A stretch of DNA of 64,000 nucleotides from Streptomyces sulfonofaciens. Its GTDB lineage: Bacteria; Actinomycetota; Actinomycetes; Streptomycetales; Streptomycetaceae. The translations under genes were made by a program, and so were the position numbers. The notes beneath the pieces are model-generated. The model searched no databases and was not told where the DNA came from. It saw only the letters and a program-made list of their open reading frames with translations. Shown piece by piece: positions 7,140-16,200 of this stretch; position 1 is the stretch's first letter; each line of letters starts with the position of its first letter. The DNA is taken from positions 124,001 to 188,000 of the forward strand of contig NZ_BNCD01000005.1 of assembly GCF_014656295.1 (NCBI RefSeq), given 5' to 3'.

Positions 7140-8861
7140 ATGGCGTTCGACGACGATCTGATCCCGGCTCCCCGGCAGGTCCGGCGGGTCCCCCCGGACC
7201 GGGGCGGCTTCCCGCTCGACGACCGGACCGCCCTGCGGGCGCTGCCCGGCACCGAGTCCACCGCGCACTGGCTGCGCGGCACGGTCGGCGCCGCCACCGG
7301 GCTGCCGCTGCCCGAGGGCACCGGCGAGGACGGCATCGTGCTGCGCCTCGACACGCACCTGGATCCCGAGGCGTACCGGGTCACCGTCGAGCGCCACGGG
7401 GTCCGCATCGACGGCGGCGGCCCCGCCGGGGTCTTCTGGGGCGCGCAGACCTTCCGCCAACTGCTCGGCCCCGCCGCCTTCCGGCGCGCGCCCGTCGAGC
7501 CCGGACGGGCCTGGTCGGTGCCCATGGTCGCCATCGAGGACGCGCCGCGGTTCGCCTGGCGCGGCCTGATGCTGGACGTGGCACGGCACTTCATGCCCAA
7601 GGACGGCGTCCTGCGCTACCTGGACCTGCTTGCCGCGCACAAGCTCAACGTGCTGCACCTCCACCTCACCGACGACCAGGGCTGGCGCATCGAGATCAAG
7701 CGCTATCCGAAACTGACCGAAACCGGCTCCTGGCGTGCCCGGACGAAATTCGGCCACCGCGCCTCGCCGTTGTGGGACGAGCGCCCGCACGGCGGCCACT
7801 ACACCCAGGACGACATCCGCGAGATCGTCGCCTACGCCGCCCGGCTGCACATCAGCGTCGTCCCCGAGATAGACATCCCGGGCCACTCGCAGGCCGCCAT
7901 CGCCGCCTACCCCTTCCTCGGCAACACCGACGTCGTCGACACCGCCGCGCTCACCGTCTGGGACACCTGGGGCGTCAACCCGAACGTGCTGGCCCCCACC
8001 GAGGACGTGCTGCGCTTCTACGAGGGCGTCTTCGAGGAGGTGCTCGACCTCTTCCCGGCCGACCCGGCGCAGGCCGCGAACGGGGCGCCCGGCGCGCCGT
8101 CCAACGCGCCCCGCGCATCCCGCACGCCGTTCTCCGGGTTCGTGCACATCGGCGGCGACGAGTGCGTCAAGGACCAGTGGCGGCGCTCGCCTGCCGCCCG
8201 GGCCCGGCTGCGGGAGCTGGGACTCGCCGACGAGGACGAGCTCCAGTCCTGGTTCATCCGGCACTTCGACCGCTGGCTGGCCGACCGCGGACGCCGCCTC
8301 ATCGGCTGGGACGAGATCCTCGAAGGGGGCCTGGCGCCGGGCGCGGCGGTCTCCTCCTGGCGCGGCTACGCCGGCGGCATCACGGCCGCGCGGGCCGGCC
8401 ACGACGTCGTCATGTGCCCGGAGCAGCAGGTCTACCTGGACCACCGGCAGGACGGCGGCCCCGACGAGCCCATGCCCATCGGGTACGTCCGCACGCTCCA
8501 GGACGTCTACCGCTTCGAACCGGTGCCGCCGCAGCTCACCGAGGAGGAGGCGCGGCACGTCCTGGGCGCCCAGGCGAACGTCTGGACCGAGGTCATGGAG
8601 AACCAGGCCCGGGTCGACTACCAGACCTTCCCGCGGCTCGCCGCCTTCGCCGAGGTGGCCTGGAGCCGGCTGCCGGCCCCCGAGGAACGCGACATGGCCG
8701 ACTTCGAACGGCGCATGGGGGCGCACTACCGGCGCCTTGACGCGCTCGGCGTCGACTACCGCCCGCCCGCGGGACCCCTGCCCTGGCAGCGCCGACCCGC
8801 CCCCGAAGGGATGACGGGCGGCCTCGGACGCCCGATCGAGGGGTCGCCCCCAAACGTGTGA
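7140..8861 (+). CDS. GH20 beta-N-acetylhexosaminidase
   Basis: A 573-residue glycoside hydrolase family 20 enzyme that removes terminal N-acetylglucosamine by substrate-assisted catalysis. A GH20b-type N-domain comes first (roughly residues 10-140), then the TIM barrel beginning FAWRGLMLDVARHF. HLTDDQGWRIEIKRYP and the catalytic pair Asp340-Glu341 in VHIGGDECVK are clear. There is no signal peptide, so it should act in the cytoplasm on imported chitobiose or other oligomers, which fits its place 62 bases after the permease. A short Ala/Pro insert (PAQAANGAPGAPSNAPRA) sits just before the catalytic strand. GlcNAc released here would join the pool also fed by nagE2/nagF. Confidence 0.93.
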   Translation: MAFDDDLIPAPRQVRRVPPDRGGFPLDDRTALRALPGTESTAHWLRGTVGAATGLPLPEGTGEDGIVLRLDTHLDPEAYRVTVERHGVRIDGGGPAGVFWGAQTFRQLLGPAAFRRAPVEPGRAWSVPMVAIEDAPRFAWRGLMLDVARHFMPKDGVLRYLDLLAAHKLNVLHLHLTDDQGWRIEIKRYPKLTETGSWRARTKFGHRASPLWDERPHGGHYTQDDIREIVAYAARLHISVVPEIDIPGHSQAAIAAYPFLGNTDVVDTAALTVWDTWGVNPNVLAPTEDVLRFYEGVFEEVLDLFPADPAQAANGAPGAPSNAPRASRTPFSGFVHIGGDECVKDQWRRSPAARARLRELGLADEDELQSWFIRHFDRWLADRGRRLIGWDEILEGGLAPGAAVSSWRGYAGGITAARAGHDVVMCPEQQVYLDHRQDGGPDEPMPIGYVRTLQDVYRFEPVPPQLTEEEARHVLGAQANVWTEVMENQARVDYQTFPRLAAFAEVAWSRLPAPEERDMADFERRMGAHYRRLDALGVDYRPPAGPLPWQRRPAPEGMTGGLGRPIEGSPPNV

Positions 8862-9176
8862 GTGCCGCCCGGGACACCGGCCGCCACCGCGCCGCCCTGG
8901 GACCGTGGCCCGGTGGAACCCGAGTGGAACCGAGTGGAACCCGGGTGGAACCCGGGGGAGGAGTCACACCACGGCTGCCCAAGAGCGGCAATGCGCCCTG
9001 ATGATCGAGGATGTGAGCAAACGGTCCATCTCCCTGCTTACGGGAGGAACACCTCCTAGCGGACCCATGCGTCGGGGGCCCGGGAAGATGTGCCAGAGTT
9101 GCCACGTCCGGCCTGTCAGCACGTACCGTACGGCGCACAGGTGGATCAGGCGGGACAGCGGGAAGGGGCAGCCGGT
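8862..9176. other. intergenic region before the molybdenum hydroxylase operon
   Basis: No gene is supported. It contains a short tandem repeat (8913-8955) and a small hairpin GGAGG-aaca-CTCC-like (GGAGG 9043-9047, CCTCC 9052-9056) that could be part of a leader. A small frame encoding CQSCHVRP runs to 9180 but lacks an RBS and family match. Confidence 0.5.
8913..8955. repeat. short tandem repeat, GTGGAACCCG units
   Basis: Four copies of GTGGAAC-C-C-G/A begin at 8913, 8924, 8934 and 8945, a period of 10-11 bases, close to one helical turn. They lie 50-95 bases after the hexosaminidase stop. They could be replication slippage or a set of protein-binding half-sites. Confidence 0.7.
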
Positions 9177-10079
9177 TTGACCACGCACGCACCGCAGGTG
9201 GCGCAGACAGCACCGACGGTGAGTCTGCCTGTCACACTGGACGAGGCCGTGGCAGCGCTAGCCGCCATGCCCGCCGCCGTGCCCGTGGCGGGCGGCACGG
9301 ACCTGATGGCCGCCGTGAACGCCGGGCTGCTGCGGCCGGCCGCGCTCGTCGGCCTCGGCCGCATCAGCGAGATCCGCGGCTGGCAGTACCTGGACGGGCA
9401 CGCGCTGCTCGGCGCCGGCCTCACCCACGCCCGCATCGGCCGCCCCGACTTCGCGGCCCTCATCCCCGCGCTGGCCGCCGCCGCGCGGGCCGCGGGGCCG
9501 CCCCAGATCCGCAACGCGGGCACCCTCGGCGGCAACATCGCCACCTCCGCCCCGACCGGTGACACCCTGCCGGTGCTCGCCGCGCTCGAAGCCACCCTGA
9601 TCATCGCGGGACCCGACGGCGCCCGCCGCGAGATGCCCGTCTCGCATCTGCTCGCCGGCATGGACATGCTGCGCGGCGGCGAACTCATCGGCTACGTGCG
9701 GGTCCCGCTGCTGCACGCCCCGCAGGTCTTCCTCAAGGCGACCGGGCGCACCGGGCCGGGACGGGCCCTCGTCTCCGTGGCGCTGGTGCTGGACCCGGCA
9801 CGCCGCGGTGTGCGCTGCGCGGTGGGCGCCGTCGCACCGATGCCGCTGCGGCCGCTGGAGGCCGAGCAGTGGATCGCCTCGCTCATCGACTGGGACGGCG
9901 GCCGCACCGTCGTGCCCGAGGCGCTGGCCGCGTTCGGCGAGTACGTCGCCGCGGCCTGCATCCCGGATCCGGCCCCCGCCGAGGACGGCTCGCCCCAGCA
10001 ACTGCCGCCCGGCGTCCTGCACCTGCGGCGCACCGTCGCCGCGCTGGCCCGACGAGCACTGGGGAGGGCGCTGTCGTGA
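9177..10079 (+). CDS. molybdenum hydroxylase FAD-binding subunit (xanthine dehydrogenase type)
   Basis: A ~300-residue FAD subunit of a xanthine dehydrogenase/CO dehydrogenase-type enzyme. It shows the flavin-binding motif PVAGGTDLMAAVNAG and IRNAGTLGGNIATSAPTGDTLPVL. It passes electrons from the [2Fe-2S] subunit to NAD or another acceptor. I prefer TTG 9177 (reads MTTHAPQVAQT), preceded by GGGAAGGGG; the longer open frame has no family-like sequence. The stop overlaps the GTG of the next gene by four bases, so the three subunits form a coupled operon. Confidence 0.88.
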   Translation: MTTHAPQVAQTAPTVSLPVTLDEAVAALAAMPAAVPVAGGTDLMAAVNAGLLRPAALVGLGRISEIRGWQYLDGHALLGAGLTHARIGRPDFAALIPALAAAARAAGPPQIRNAGTLGGNIATSAPTGDTLPVLAALEATLIIAGPDGARREMPVSHLLAGMDMLRGGELIGYVRVPLLHAPQVFLKATGRTGPGRALVSVALVLDPARRGVRCAVGAVAPMPLRPLEAEQWIASLIDWDGGRTVVPEALAAFGEYVAAACIPDPAPAEDGSPQQLPPGVLHLRRTVAALARRALGRALS

Positions 10080-13000
10080 CCGACGAACAGCACAACGGCG
10101 ATACTTCGGGCACGCACGGCTGGCAGCCGATCCCGCAGGGCGAGTACGACTCCGACGCCACGGCCTTCGTCCAGCTCCCGGACGGCATGGCGGACTACGA
10201 CGCCGCCTCGGGCACCCCGCTCGCCGCGCCGGGCCACGGCTACGTGCCGCCGCAGATAACGGTCGCCCCCGGCGCCGCCGAGGCCGACCCGGCGGGCACC
10301 GGCGTGTGGGGCGTCGCAGGTGCGCAGGGCGCGGTGCCCCCCGAGGCCGGGCAGGGCGGCGTGCCGGGCGCGGCGGGGCAGCAGGCGCCGGTGCACTGGC
10401 CGGATCCCAACGCGCTGGCCGCCTACCACACCCCCAGGTACCCCGAGGAACACGGCCAGGAGCAGGTGTTCCAGGACCCCTACGGCTACGACGCGGGGGC
10501 ACCGGGGCACGGCGCGGACGGGCCGGCACCGGTCGGCACCGGCGGGCCCTGGCACTTCACCGGCGCACCGGAGGGCACCGGCGAGCCGGCCGCCGAGGGC
10601 GCCCCGCAAGGCGGCACAGGGGAGAACCCCTCGGACGTGACGGGGCAGTGGTCCATCCCCCTTGCGCAGGGCGATCTGCCGGACGAGTCCGGGGAGTTCA
10701 CCACCTCGTCCCTGGCGGCGCAGTGGGGCGGCATGCCCCCTGCGACCCTGCCCGGCGGCGCGACCGCGCCGTGGGCTACCGACGCGGAGGCCGGCCGGCC
10801 GTGGCCTGCTCCGTCGGCGGCCGAGCGGATGCGCCAGGGCGTCCGCGCCCAGCAGGCCGCCGCCCGGTCCCCGCAGGCGGAACCCGACGCCCAGGAGTAC
10901 CAGCCGGAGTTGCAGGAGCAGGCCCGCCGGCGGCTGGCCCACGAGCAGGAGGCCCGCCAGGAGCAGGCGCACGGGCAGCAGGTGCCCGAGCCGGGGGCGT
11001 ACAGCCCGCCGGGGCCGCCGCTCGAACCGGACGCCCCCTTCGGCTCCGTCCCGCCCGGGCCCGGCGCCCCGGCACCGCAGGAGGAGCACGGGCCGCAGCA
11101 CCCCCAGGGCCTGTGGCAGCTCCAGCAGCAGCACCTCGACGAACAGCACCTCCACGAGCAGCAGCACCAGCAGCAGCTCCACGAGCAGCACCTCGACGAA
11201 CAGCACATCCACGAGCAGCAGCACCAGAACCGGCGGCCCCTCAAGGAGCCGCGGCCCGAGGAGCGGCCGCAGGGCACGGCCCCGGCACACGACCCGTTCA
11301 CCGCGCAGCCGCACGCCCCGTACGGCACGCAGCCCGCCTACGAGCAGGGCGGGCAGCCGGGCTTCGGAACCGGCGGGCAGCCGGGCTACGACCCCGGCGG
11401 GCAACTGGGCTACGGGAGCGGCGAGCCGGAGCGGCCGCCGGCCGCCGACGCGGCCGCGGGCCTGGTGGACGCCCCGGACCCGGCCGCGCCCGCCGGTCCC
11501 ACGGCCGCCCAGGACCAGGACCTGACGGCACCCATGGCGCCCCAGGGCCTGGCGGCACCCATGGCGCCGATGGACCCGATGGGCCCCGTCGGCCAGCCGC
11601 AGGGCATGGACCGCGCGCTCCAGGACGGGCCCGCGTCGCATCCGCACGGCACCGGTTTCACGCCGCTCCCCAAGGGCCCGTCAGACGGCCCGTCGGGCCC
11701 CGGCGGGAGCCCCGAGGACTACGCCCGCCCCGCCGAGGACTTGGCCCGCCCTGCCGAGGACTACGCCCGCCCCGCGGCCGAGGGCGGCGCAGGTGTCCGG
11801 CCCGGCGGACCGATGGACACCACGGGCGCCGCGGACGGCCTCCTCGACCCGGCGGCCGGGGTCCCGCACGCACCGGGCGGGCCAGGCGCGGCGGCTGACA
11901 CGGCGGCACCGGAGGGCACGGGAGCGGGCTCGGTACCGGGCACGCCCCAGGACCCCTATCCGGGAGGCCGGGCGGTGCCCGGGCAGCAGGAGGCCGCCGG
12001 GCACGTCCAGGACGTCCAGGACGTCCAGGACGTCCAGGACGTCCAGGACGCCGACGAGGACGCCATCTTCGTCGGACCCGAGCCGCAGGCGCCCCCGCTC
12101 CCCGACGCGCCCGCGCATCCCGACGCGCCCGCGCTCCCCGGCGCACCCGCGCACCCCGAGGGATCCGCACATCCCGAGACCGCACCCGTCCATCCCGGGG
12201 AACCCGTCCCCGGCGGCTTCGAGAGCGGTCCCCGACCGCCGCAGCCGTCCCGTGCCCCCCGCCCCAGGAGGCCGCTCGGGGACAGCCGCTTCCAGGAGCC
12301 CCTGCCGGAAGGGGCCGCGGGGGAGCACGCGCGGCAAGCGCCCCCCCAGGAACCCGCTCAGGAACAGCCCTCCCAGGAACCCGCCCGGGAACAGCCCTCC
12401 CAGGAACCCGCTCAGGAACTGCCCCCCCAGGAGCAGGAGCCCGCCGGCCCCTCGGAAGCCGCCGCACCCGGCTCCGCCGTCCCGGAAGCCGCCTCCCGCG
12501 AGGACGGTTCCGAACCCGCCGGAGAAGAGGCGCAGCCCGCGGCGGCCCCCCAGGACGACGGGTCCGGCACCGGCACCGCGGACGCCCCCGCCCCGGACGA
12601 CACCCCGTCCGCCGGTGGCCCGTCCGCCTCCGGGGCACCCGGCGAGGCCCCCGCCCCGGAGTCCCTCGCGGACCCCGGACGGCCCGCCCAGGCCCTTGGC
12701 CAGGAGCCCGGCCAGGACCTCGTTCAGGACCCCGGCCAGGACCTCGGGCCCGTGCACGACGAGCACCCGCTCAGCTCCTACGTACTGCGGGTCAACGGCA
12801 CCGACCGGCCGGTCACCGGCGCCTGGATCGGCGAGTCGCTGCTGTACGTACTGCGCGAGCGGCTCGGTCTCGCGGGCGCCAAGGACGGCTGCTCGCAGGG
12901 CGAGTGCGGTGCCTGCAACGTCCAGGTGGACGGCCGTCTCGTGGCCTCCTGCCTGGTGCCCGCGGTCACCACCGCGAGCAGCGAGGTGCGCACCGTCGAG

Positions 13001-13450
13001 GGCCTCGCCGAAGGCGGGCGCCCCTCCGACGTGCAGCGGGCGCTCGCCGAGTGCGGCGCCGTGCAGTGCGGCTTCTGCGTGCCCGGCATGGCGATGACCG
13101 TGCACGACCTGCTGGAGGGCAACCCCGACCCGAGCGAACTGGAGGCCCGCCAGGCACTCAGCGGCAACCTGTGCCGCTGCTCCGGTTACCGCGGTGTCCT
13201 GGACGCCGTCCGCCAGGTCGTCGGCGAGCGCAGGGCCACCCCCGAGGACGAGCAGCCCGAAGGCCCCCCGGACGAGAACGCGCCGGGACCCCTCATCCCG
13301 CACCAGGCCGGCCCCGGGGCGGGCGGCGTCCACCCCGCCCCGCACACCGGTCGCACCCCCGGCCACGAGGCCCCGTACGACGACGCCCGCGGCTACGAGC
13401 ACGGCCCCTACGAAGACGACGGACACGAAGACGACGGAGGCCCGGCGTGA
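10076..13450 (+). CDS. molybdenum hydroxylase [2Fe-2S] subunit with giant low-complexity N-terminal extension
   Basis: An 1124-residue protein, where the family norm is ~160. Only about residues 895-1060 are the catalytic-type domain. The first cluster motif has Cys939, Cys944, Cys947 (GCSQGECGACNVQVDG) and Cys959; the second cluster has CGFCVPGM and CRCSGYRG. The preceding ~890 residues are Pro/Gln/Gly/Ala/Glu-rich and repetitive: His/Gln-rich QEHL-type repeats (DNA ~11125-11230), VQD repeats (~12007-12048), PAQEQPSQE repeats (~12350-12425). There is no signal peptide or membrane segment. Start GTG 10076 overlaps the FAD-subunit stop, and the stop overlaps the next GTG at 13447. The frame is unbroken with strong third-position GC throughout, so the fusion looks real. 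Confidence 0.85.
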   Translation: MTDEQHNGDTSGTHGWQPIPQGEYDSDATAFVQLPDGMADYDAASGTPLAAPGHGYVPPQITVAPGAAEADPAGTGVWGVAGAQGAVPPEAGQGGVPGAAGQQAPVHWPDPNALAAYHTPRYPEEHGQEQVFQDPYGYDAGAPGHGADGPAPVGTGGPWHFTGAPEGTGEPAAEGAPQGGTGENPSDVTGQWSIPLAQGDLPDESGEFTTSSLAAQWGGMPPATLPGGATAPWATDAEAGRPWPAPSAAERMRQGVRAQQAAARSPQAEPDAQEYQPELQEQARRRLAHEQEARQEQAHGQQVPEPGAYSPPGPPLEPDAPFGSVPPGPGAPAPQEEHGPQHPQGLWQLQQQHLDEQHLHEQQHQQQLHEQHLDEQHIHEQQHQNRRPLKEPRPEERPQGTAPAHDPFTAQPHAPYGTQPAYEQGGQPGFGTGGQPGYDPGGQLGYGSGEPERPPAADAAAGLVDAPDPAAPAGPTAAQDQDLTAPMAPQGLAAPMAPMDPMGPVGQPQGMDRALQDGPASHPHGTGFTPLPKGPSDGPSGPGGSPEDYARPAEDLARPAEDYARPAAEGGAGVRPGGPMDTTGAADGLLDPAAGVPHAPGGPGAAADTAAPEGTGAGSVPGTPQDPYPGGRAVPGQQEAAGHVQDVQDVQDVQDVQDADEDAIFVGPEPQAPPLPDAPAHPDAPALPGAPAHPEGSAHPETAPVHPGEPVPGGFESGPRPPQPSRAPRPRRPLGDSRFQEPLPEGAAGEHARQAPPQEPAQEQPSQEPAREQPSQEPAQELPPQEQEPAGPSEAAAPGSAVPEAASREDGSEPAGEEAQPAAAPQDDGSGTGTADAPAPDDTPSAGGPSASGAPGEAPAPESLADPGRPAQALGQEPGQDLVQDPGQDLGPVHDEHPLSSYVLRVNGTDRPVTGAWIGESLLYVLRERLGLAGAKDGCSQGECGACNVQVDGRLVASCLVPAVTTASSEVRTVEGLAEGGRPSDVQRALAECGAVQCGFCVPGMAMTVHDLLEGNPDPSELEARQALSGNLCRCSGYRGVLDAVRQVVGERRATPEDEQPEGPPDENAPGPLIPHQAGPGAGGVHPAPHTGRTPGHEAPYDDARGYEHGPYEDDGHEDDGGPA
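11125..11230. repeat. Gln/His-rich coding repeats
   Basis: Imperfect duplications of CACCTCGACGAACAGCAC and CACGAGCAGCAGCACCAG encode alternating LDEQH, LHEQQH and QQL units. They form part of the low-complexity arm of the iron-sulfur subunit. Confidence 0.75.
12007..12051. repeat. GTCCAGGAC nonanucleotide tandem repeat
   Basis: Five consecutive copies of the 9-mer GTCCAGGAC encode VQDVQDVQDVQDVQD. The perfect identity suggests recent slippage and likely length variation between strains. Confidence 0.85.
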
Positions 13451-15789
13451 GCAACGAAGGCGCCGCCACCGCGACCACCGCGACGACCACCCCGCCGCCC
13501 GGACGGTCCGAGTCCCCGCCGGACTCCGCAGGGCGCCTGTCCGGGCCGCACGGCCTCGGCGCCTCGCTGCGGTCCGAGGACGCCCGCGCCAAGACCGAGG
13601 GCACCTTCCCGTACGCGGCGGACCTGTGGGCCGAGGGACTGCTCTGGGCGGCCGTGCTGCGCTCGCCGCACCCGCACGCCCGGATCGTGTCCATCGACAC
13701 CGCCCAGGCGCGCGCGATGCCCGGGGTGCGGGCCGTCATCACCCACGAGGACGTGCCCGGCACCACCACCTACGGCAGGGGCACCGCGGACCGCCCCGTG
13801 TTCGCCGCCGAGGTGGTGCGCCACCACGGCGAGCCGATCGCCGCCGTCGCCGCCGACCACCCGGACACCGCGCGCATGGCCGCCGCCGCCGTCATCGTCG
13901 ACTACGAGGTGCTCGACCCGATCACCGACCCCGAGCAGGCGTTCGAGGCCGAACCGCTGCACCCCGACGGCAACCTGATCCGGCACATCCCGCTGCGCCA
14001 CGGCGACGCGGACGCCGTCGGCGAGACCGTGGTGGAGGGCCTGTACCGCATCGGCCGCCAGGATCCCGCCCCGATCGGCGCCGAGGCCGGCCTCGCCGTG
14101 CCGCGCCCCGACGGCGGCGTGGAACTGTACGTGGCCTCCACCGACCCGCACGCCGACCGGGACCGCGCCGCCGCCTGCTACGCCCTGGGGGCCGAACACG
14201 TCAAGGTCGTCGTCACCGGTGTGCCCGGCGCCACCGCGGACCGCGAGGACCCCGGGTTCCAACTGCCGCTCGGCCTGCTCGCACTGAAGACCGGCTGCCC
14301 GGTGAAGCTCACCGCGACCCGCGAGGAGTCCTTCCTGGGCCACGCCCACCGCCACCCGACGCTGCTGCGCTACCGCCACCACGCCGACGCGGAGGGCCGT
14401 CTCGTGAAGGTGGAGGCGCAGATCCTGCTGGATGCCGGCGCCTACGCGGACACCTCCTCGGACGCGCTCGCCGCCGCCGTCTCCTTCGCCTGCGGCCCCT
14501 ACGTCGTGCCCAACGCGTTCATCGAGGGCTGGGCCGTCCGCACCAACAACCCGCCCTCTGGACACGTACGCGGCGAGGGCGCCATGCAGGTGTGCGCCGC
14601 GTACGAGGCGCAGATGGACAAGCTGGCCAGGAAGCTGGGGGTCGACCCGGCCGAGCTGCGCATGCGCAATGTGATGGCCACCGGCGACCTGTTGCCCACC
14701 GGCCAGACGGTGACCTGCCCCGCGCCGGTCGCGGAGCTGCTCACCGCCGTGCGCGAGGCCCCGCTGCCGCCGCTGCCCAAGGACTCGCCCGAGGACGAGT
14801 GGCTGCTGCCCGGCGGCCCGGAGGGCGCGGGTGAGCCCGGTGCGGTGCGCCGCGGGGTGGGCTACGGCCTCGGCATGGTGCACATGCTGGGCGCGGAGGG
14901 TGCCGACGAGGTCTCGACGGCCACCGTGAAGGTGCAGGACGGCGTCGCGACGGTCATCTGCGCCGCCGTCGAGACGGGCCAGGGCTTCGCCACCCTCGCC
15001 CGGCAGATCGTGCAGGAGACCCTGGGGCTCGAAGAGGTGCACGTCGCCCCCGTCGACACCGACCAGCCGCCGGCGGGGCCCGGCTGCCGCGGCCGGCACA
15101 CCTGGGTGTCGGGCGGTGCGGTGGAACGCGCGGCGAAGATGGTCCGCACCCAGCTCCTCCAGCCGCTGGCGCACAAGTTCGGGATGTCCACCGAGCTGTT
15201 GCAGATCGCCGACGGCAAGATCACGTCCTACGACGGTGTGCTCTCGACGACCGTCGAGGAGGCCATGGACGGCAAGGAGCTGTGGGCCACCGCACAGTGC
15301 CGTCCGCACCCGACCGAGCCGCTGGACGAGGCCGGCCAGGGCGACGCCTTCGTGGGCCTCGCGTTCTGCGCGATCCGCGCGGTCGTCGACGTGGACGTGG
15401 AGATCGGCTCCGTACGGGTCGTGGAGCTGGCCGTCGCCCAGGACGTCGGCCGCGTCCTCAACCCCGGGCGACTCGCGGCCCGTATCGAGGCGGGCGTCAC
15501 CCAGGGGGTGGGCGCGGCCCTCACCGAGAACCTCCGCACCCCGCGCGGCCTGGTCCGCCACCCCGACCTGACCGGCTACGCCCTGCCCACCGCGCTCGAC
15601 GCGCCGGCGATCCGGATCGTCAAACTCGTCGAGGAACGCGATGTGGTGGCACCGTTCGGGGCGAAGGCGGCCAGTGCGGTACCGGTGGTGACGTCCCCGG
15701 CGGCGGTCGCCTCGGCGGTACGCGCGGCGACGGGCCGCCCCGTCAACCGCCTGCCGATCCGGCCCCAGGCGGCGGTGGTCACGGGGTGA
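13447..15789 (+). CDS. molybdenum hydroxylase large (molybdopterin-binding) subunit
   Basis: A 780-residue subunit of the xanthine dehydrogenase family that would hold the Mo-pyranopterin and hydroxylate a purine or aldehyde. Domain order is the a/b hammerhead (about residues 35-150, LRSPHPHARI, AVITHEDVPG) then the two Mo-binding domains (VRGEGAMQVCAAYEAQMDKLA, ETGQGFATLARQI, VAQDVGRVLNP, GAKAASAVPVV). The VRGEGA segment matches the family's FRGxGxxQ region only loosely. GAK replaces the usual GxGE near the C-terminus, where the conserved base is Glu, so activity or specificity may be unusual. Start GTG 13447 overlaps the upstream stop. Substrate is not predictable from sequence alone. Confidence 0.85.
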   Translation: MSNEGAATATTATTTPPPGRSESPPDSAGRLSGPHGLGASLRSEDARAKTEGTFPYAADLWAEGLLWAAVLRSPHPHARIVSIDTAQARAMPGVRAVITHEDVPGTTTYGRGTADRPVFAAEVVRHHGEPIAAVAADHPDTARMAAAAVIVDYEVLDPITDPEQAFEAEPLHPDGNLIRHIPLRHGDADAVGETVVEGLYRIGRQDPAPIGAEAGLAVPRPDGGVELYVASTDPHADRDRAAACYALGAEHVKVVVTGVPGATADREDPGFQLPLGLLALKTGCPVKLTATREESFLGHAHRHPTLLRYRHHADAEGRLVKVEAQILLDAGAYADTSSDALAAAVSFACGPYVVPNAFIEGWAVRTNNPPSGHVRGEGAMQVCAAYEAQMDKLARKLGVDPAELRMRNVMATGDLLPTGQTVTCPAPVAELLTAVREAPLPPLPKDSPEDEWLLPGGPEGAGEPGAVRRGVGYGLGMVHMLGAEGADEVSTATVKVQDGVATVICAAVETGQGFATLARQIVQETLGLEEVHVAPVDTDQPPAGPGCRGRHTWVSGGAVERAAKMVRTQLLQPLAHKFGMSTELLQIADGKITSYDGVLSTTVEEAMDGKELWATAQCRPHPTEPLDEAGQGDAFVGLAFCAIRAVVDVDVEIGSVRVVELAVAQDVGRVLNPGRLAARIEAGVTQGVGAALTENLRTPRGLVRHPDLTGYALPTALDAPAIRIVKLVEERDVVAPFGAKAASAVPVVTSPAAVASAVRAATGRPVNRLPIRPQAAVVTG

Positions 15790-15914
15790 GGCCGCTCTTG
15801 GGGCCGGTCCTGCGGGCGGGGGCTCCCGGGACCGTCGACGTGGTCTTCTACCGGCTGCACCCGCACTGGATGACCGTCTTCGCCCCCGACGTTGCGAAGC
15901 TCACCGCCGAGTGA
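15786..15914 (+). CDS. short ORF overlapping the end of the operon, possible gene remnant
   Basis: GTG at 15786 overlaps the stop of the large subunit and opens a 42-codon frame containing TVDVVFYRLHPHWMTVFAPD. I do not recognise it. It ends about ten bases before the transposase remnant, so it may be the stump of a fourth operon gene cut by the insertion, or chance. Evidence is only the coupled start and protein-like composition. Confidence 0.25.
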   Translation: MRPLLGPVLRAGAPGTVDVVFYRLHPHWMTVFAPDVAKLTAE

Positions 15915-15924
15915 CCGCAGGCTC

Positions 15925-16200
15925 ACGAGTCGCAGCCACTCATTGACCGACGCGACGAGGACGGTCGCCTCGTATCGGACGGCGAGCTTGTCGTATCTCG
16001 TGGGTGCGGCGCAGTTCCTCTTGAGGCGATTGATTCCGCACTCAACTGAATGCCGAGCCTTCTGGTCCTCCGCGTCGAACTTCGGCGGTCGTCCGCAGCG
16101 AGAGCCGAGTTTCTTGCGGTTGCGCGCCTGGTCGGACTTGTCCGGGATGGTCTAGCGGACGCCACGTCCCCGCAGGTAAGCGCACGCTCGTGATCAGTAC
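15925..16200 (-). pseudogene. IS5-family transposase, C-terminal remnant
   Basis: Read on the minus strand, this stretch gives SRACAYLRGRGVR, a TAG stop (16152-16154), then TIPDKSDQARNRKKLGSRCG, GRPPKFD, VECGINRLKRN and RYDKLAVRYEATVLVASVNEWL. This is the DDE-domain tail of IS5-type (IS112-like) Streptomyces transposases, with the catalytic Glu in VECGINRLK. It is dead: besides the TAG, a TGA precedes SRACAYL, and everything N-terminal is gone. No terminal inverted repeats or target duplication were found. It abuts the stop of the lipoprotein gene (16203). Confidence 0.85.

Noticed and set aside
8905..9180. Small ORF with CQSCH before the Mo-hydroxylase operon
   Set aside because: No RBS, no family match, and it runs through the tandem repeat; only the cysteine pair looked suggestive.
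11658..13426. Minus-strand frames opposite the iron-sulfur subunit
   Set aside because: These open frames follow from the repeated GC-rich plus-strand coding sequence and show no family similarity.
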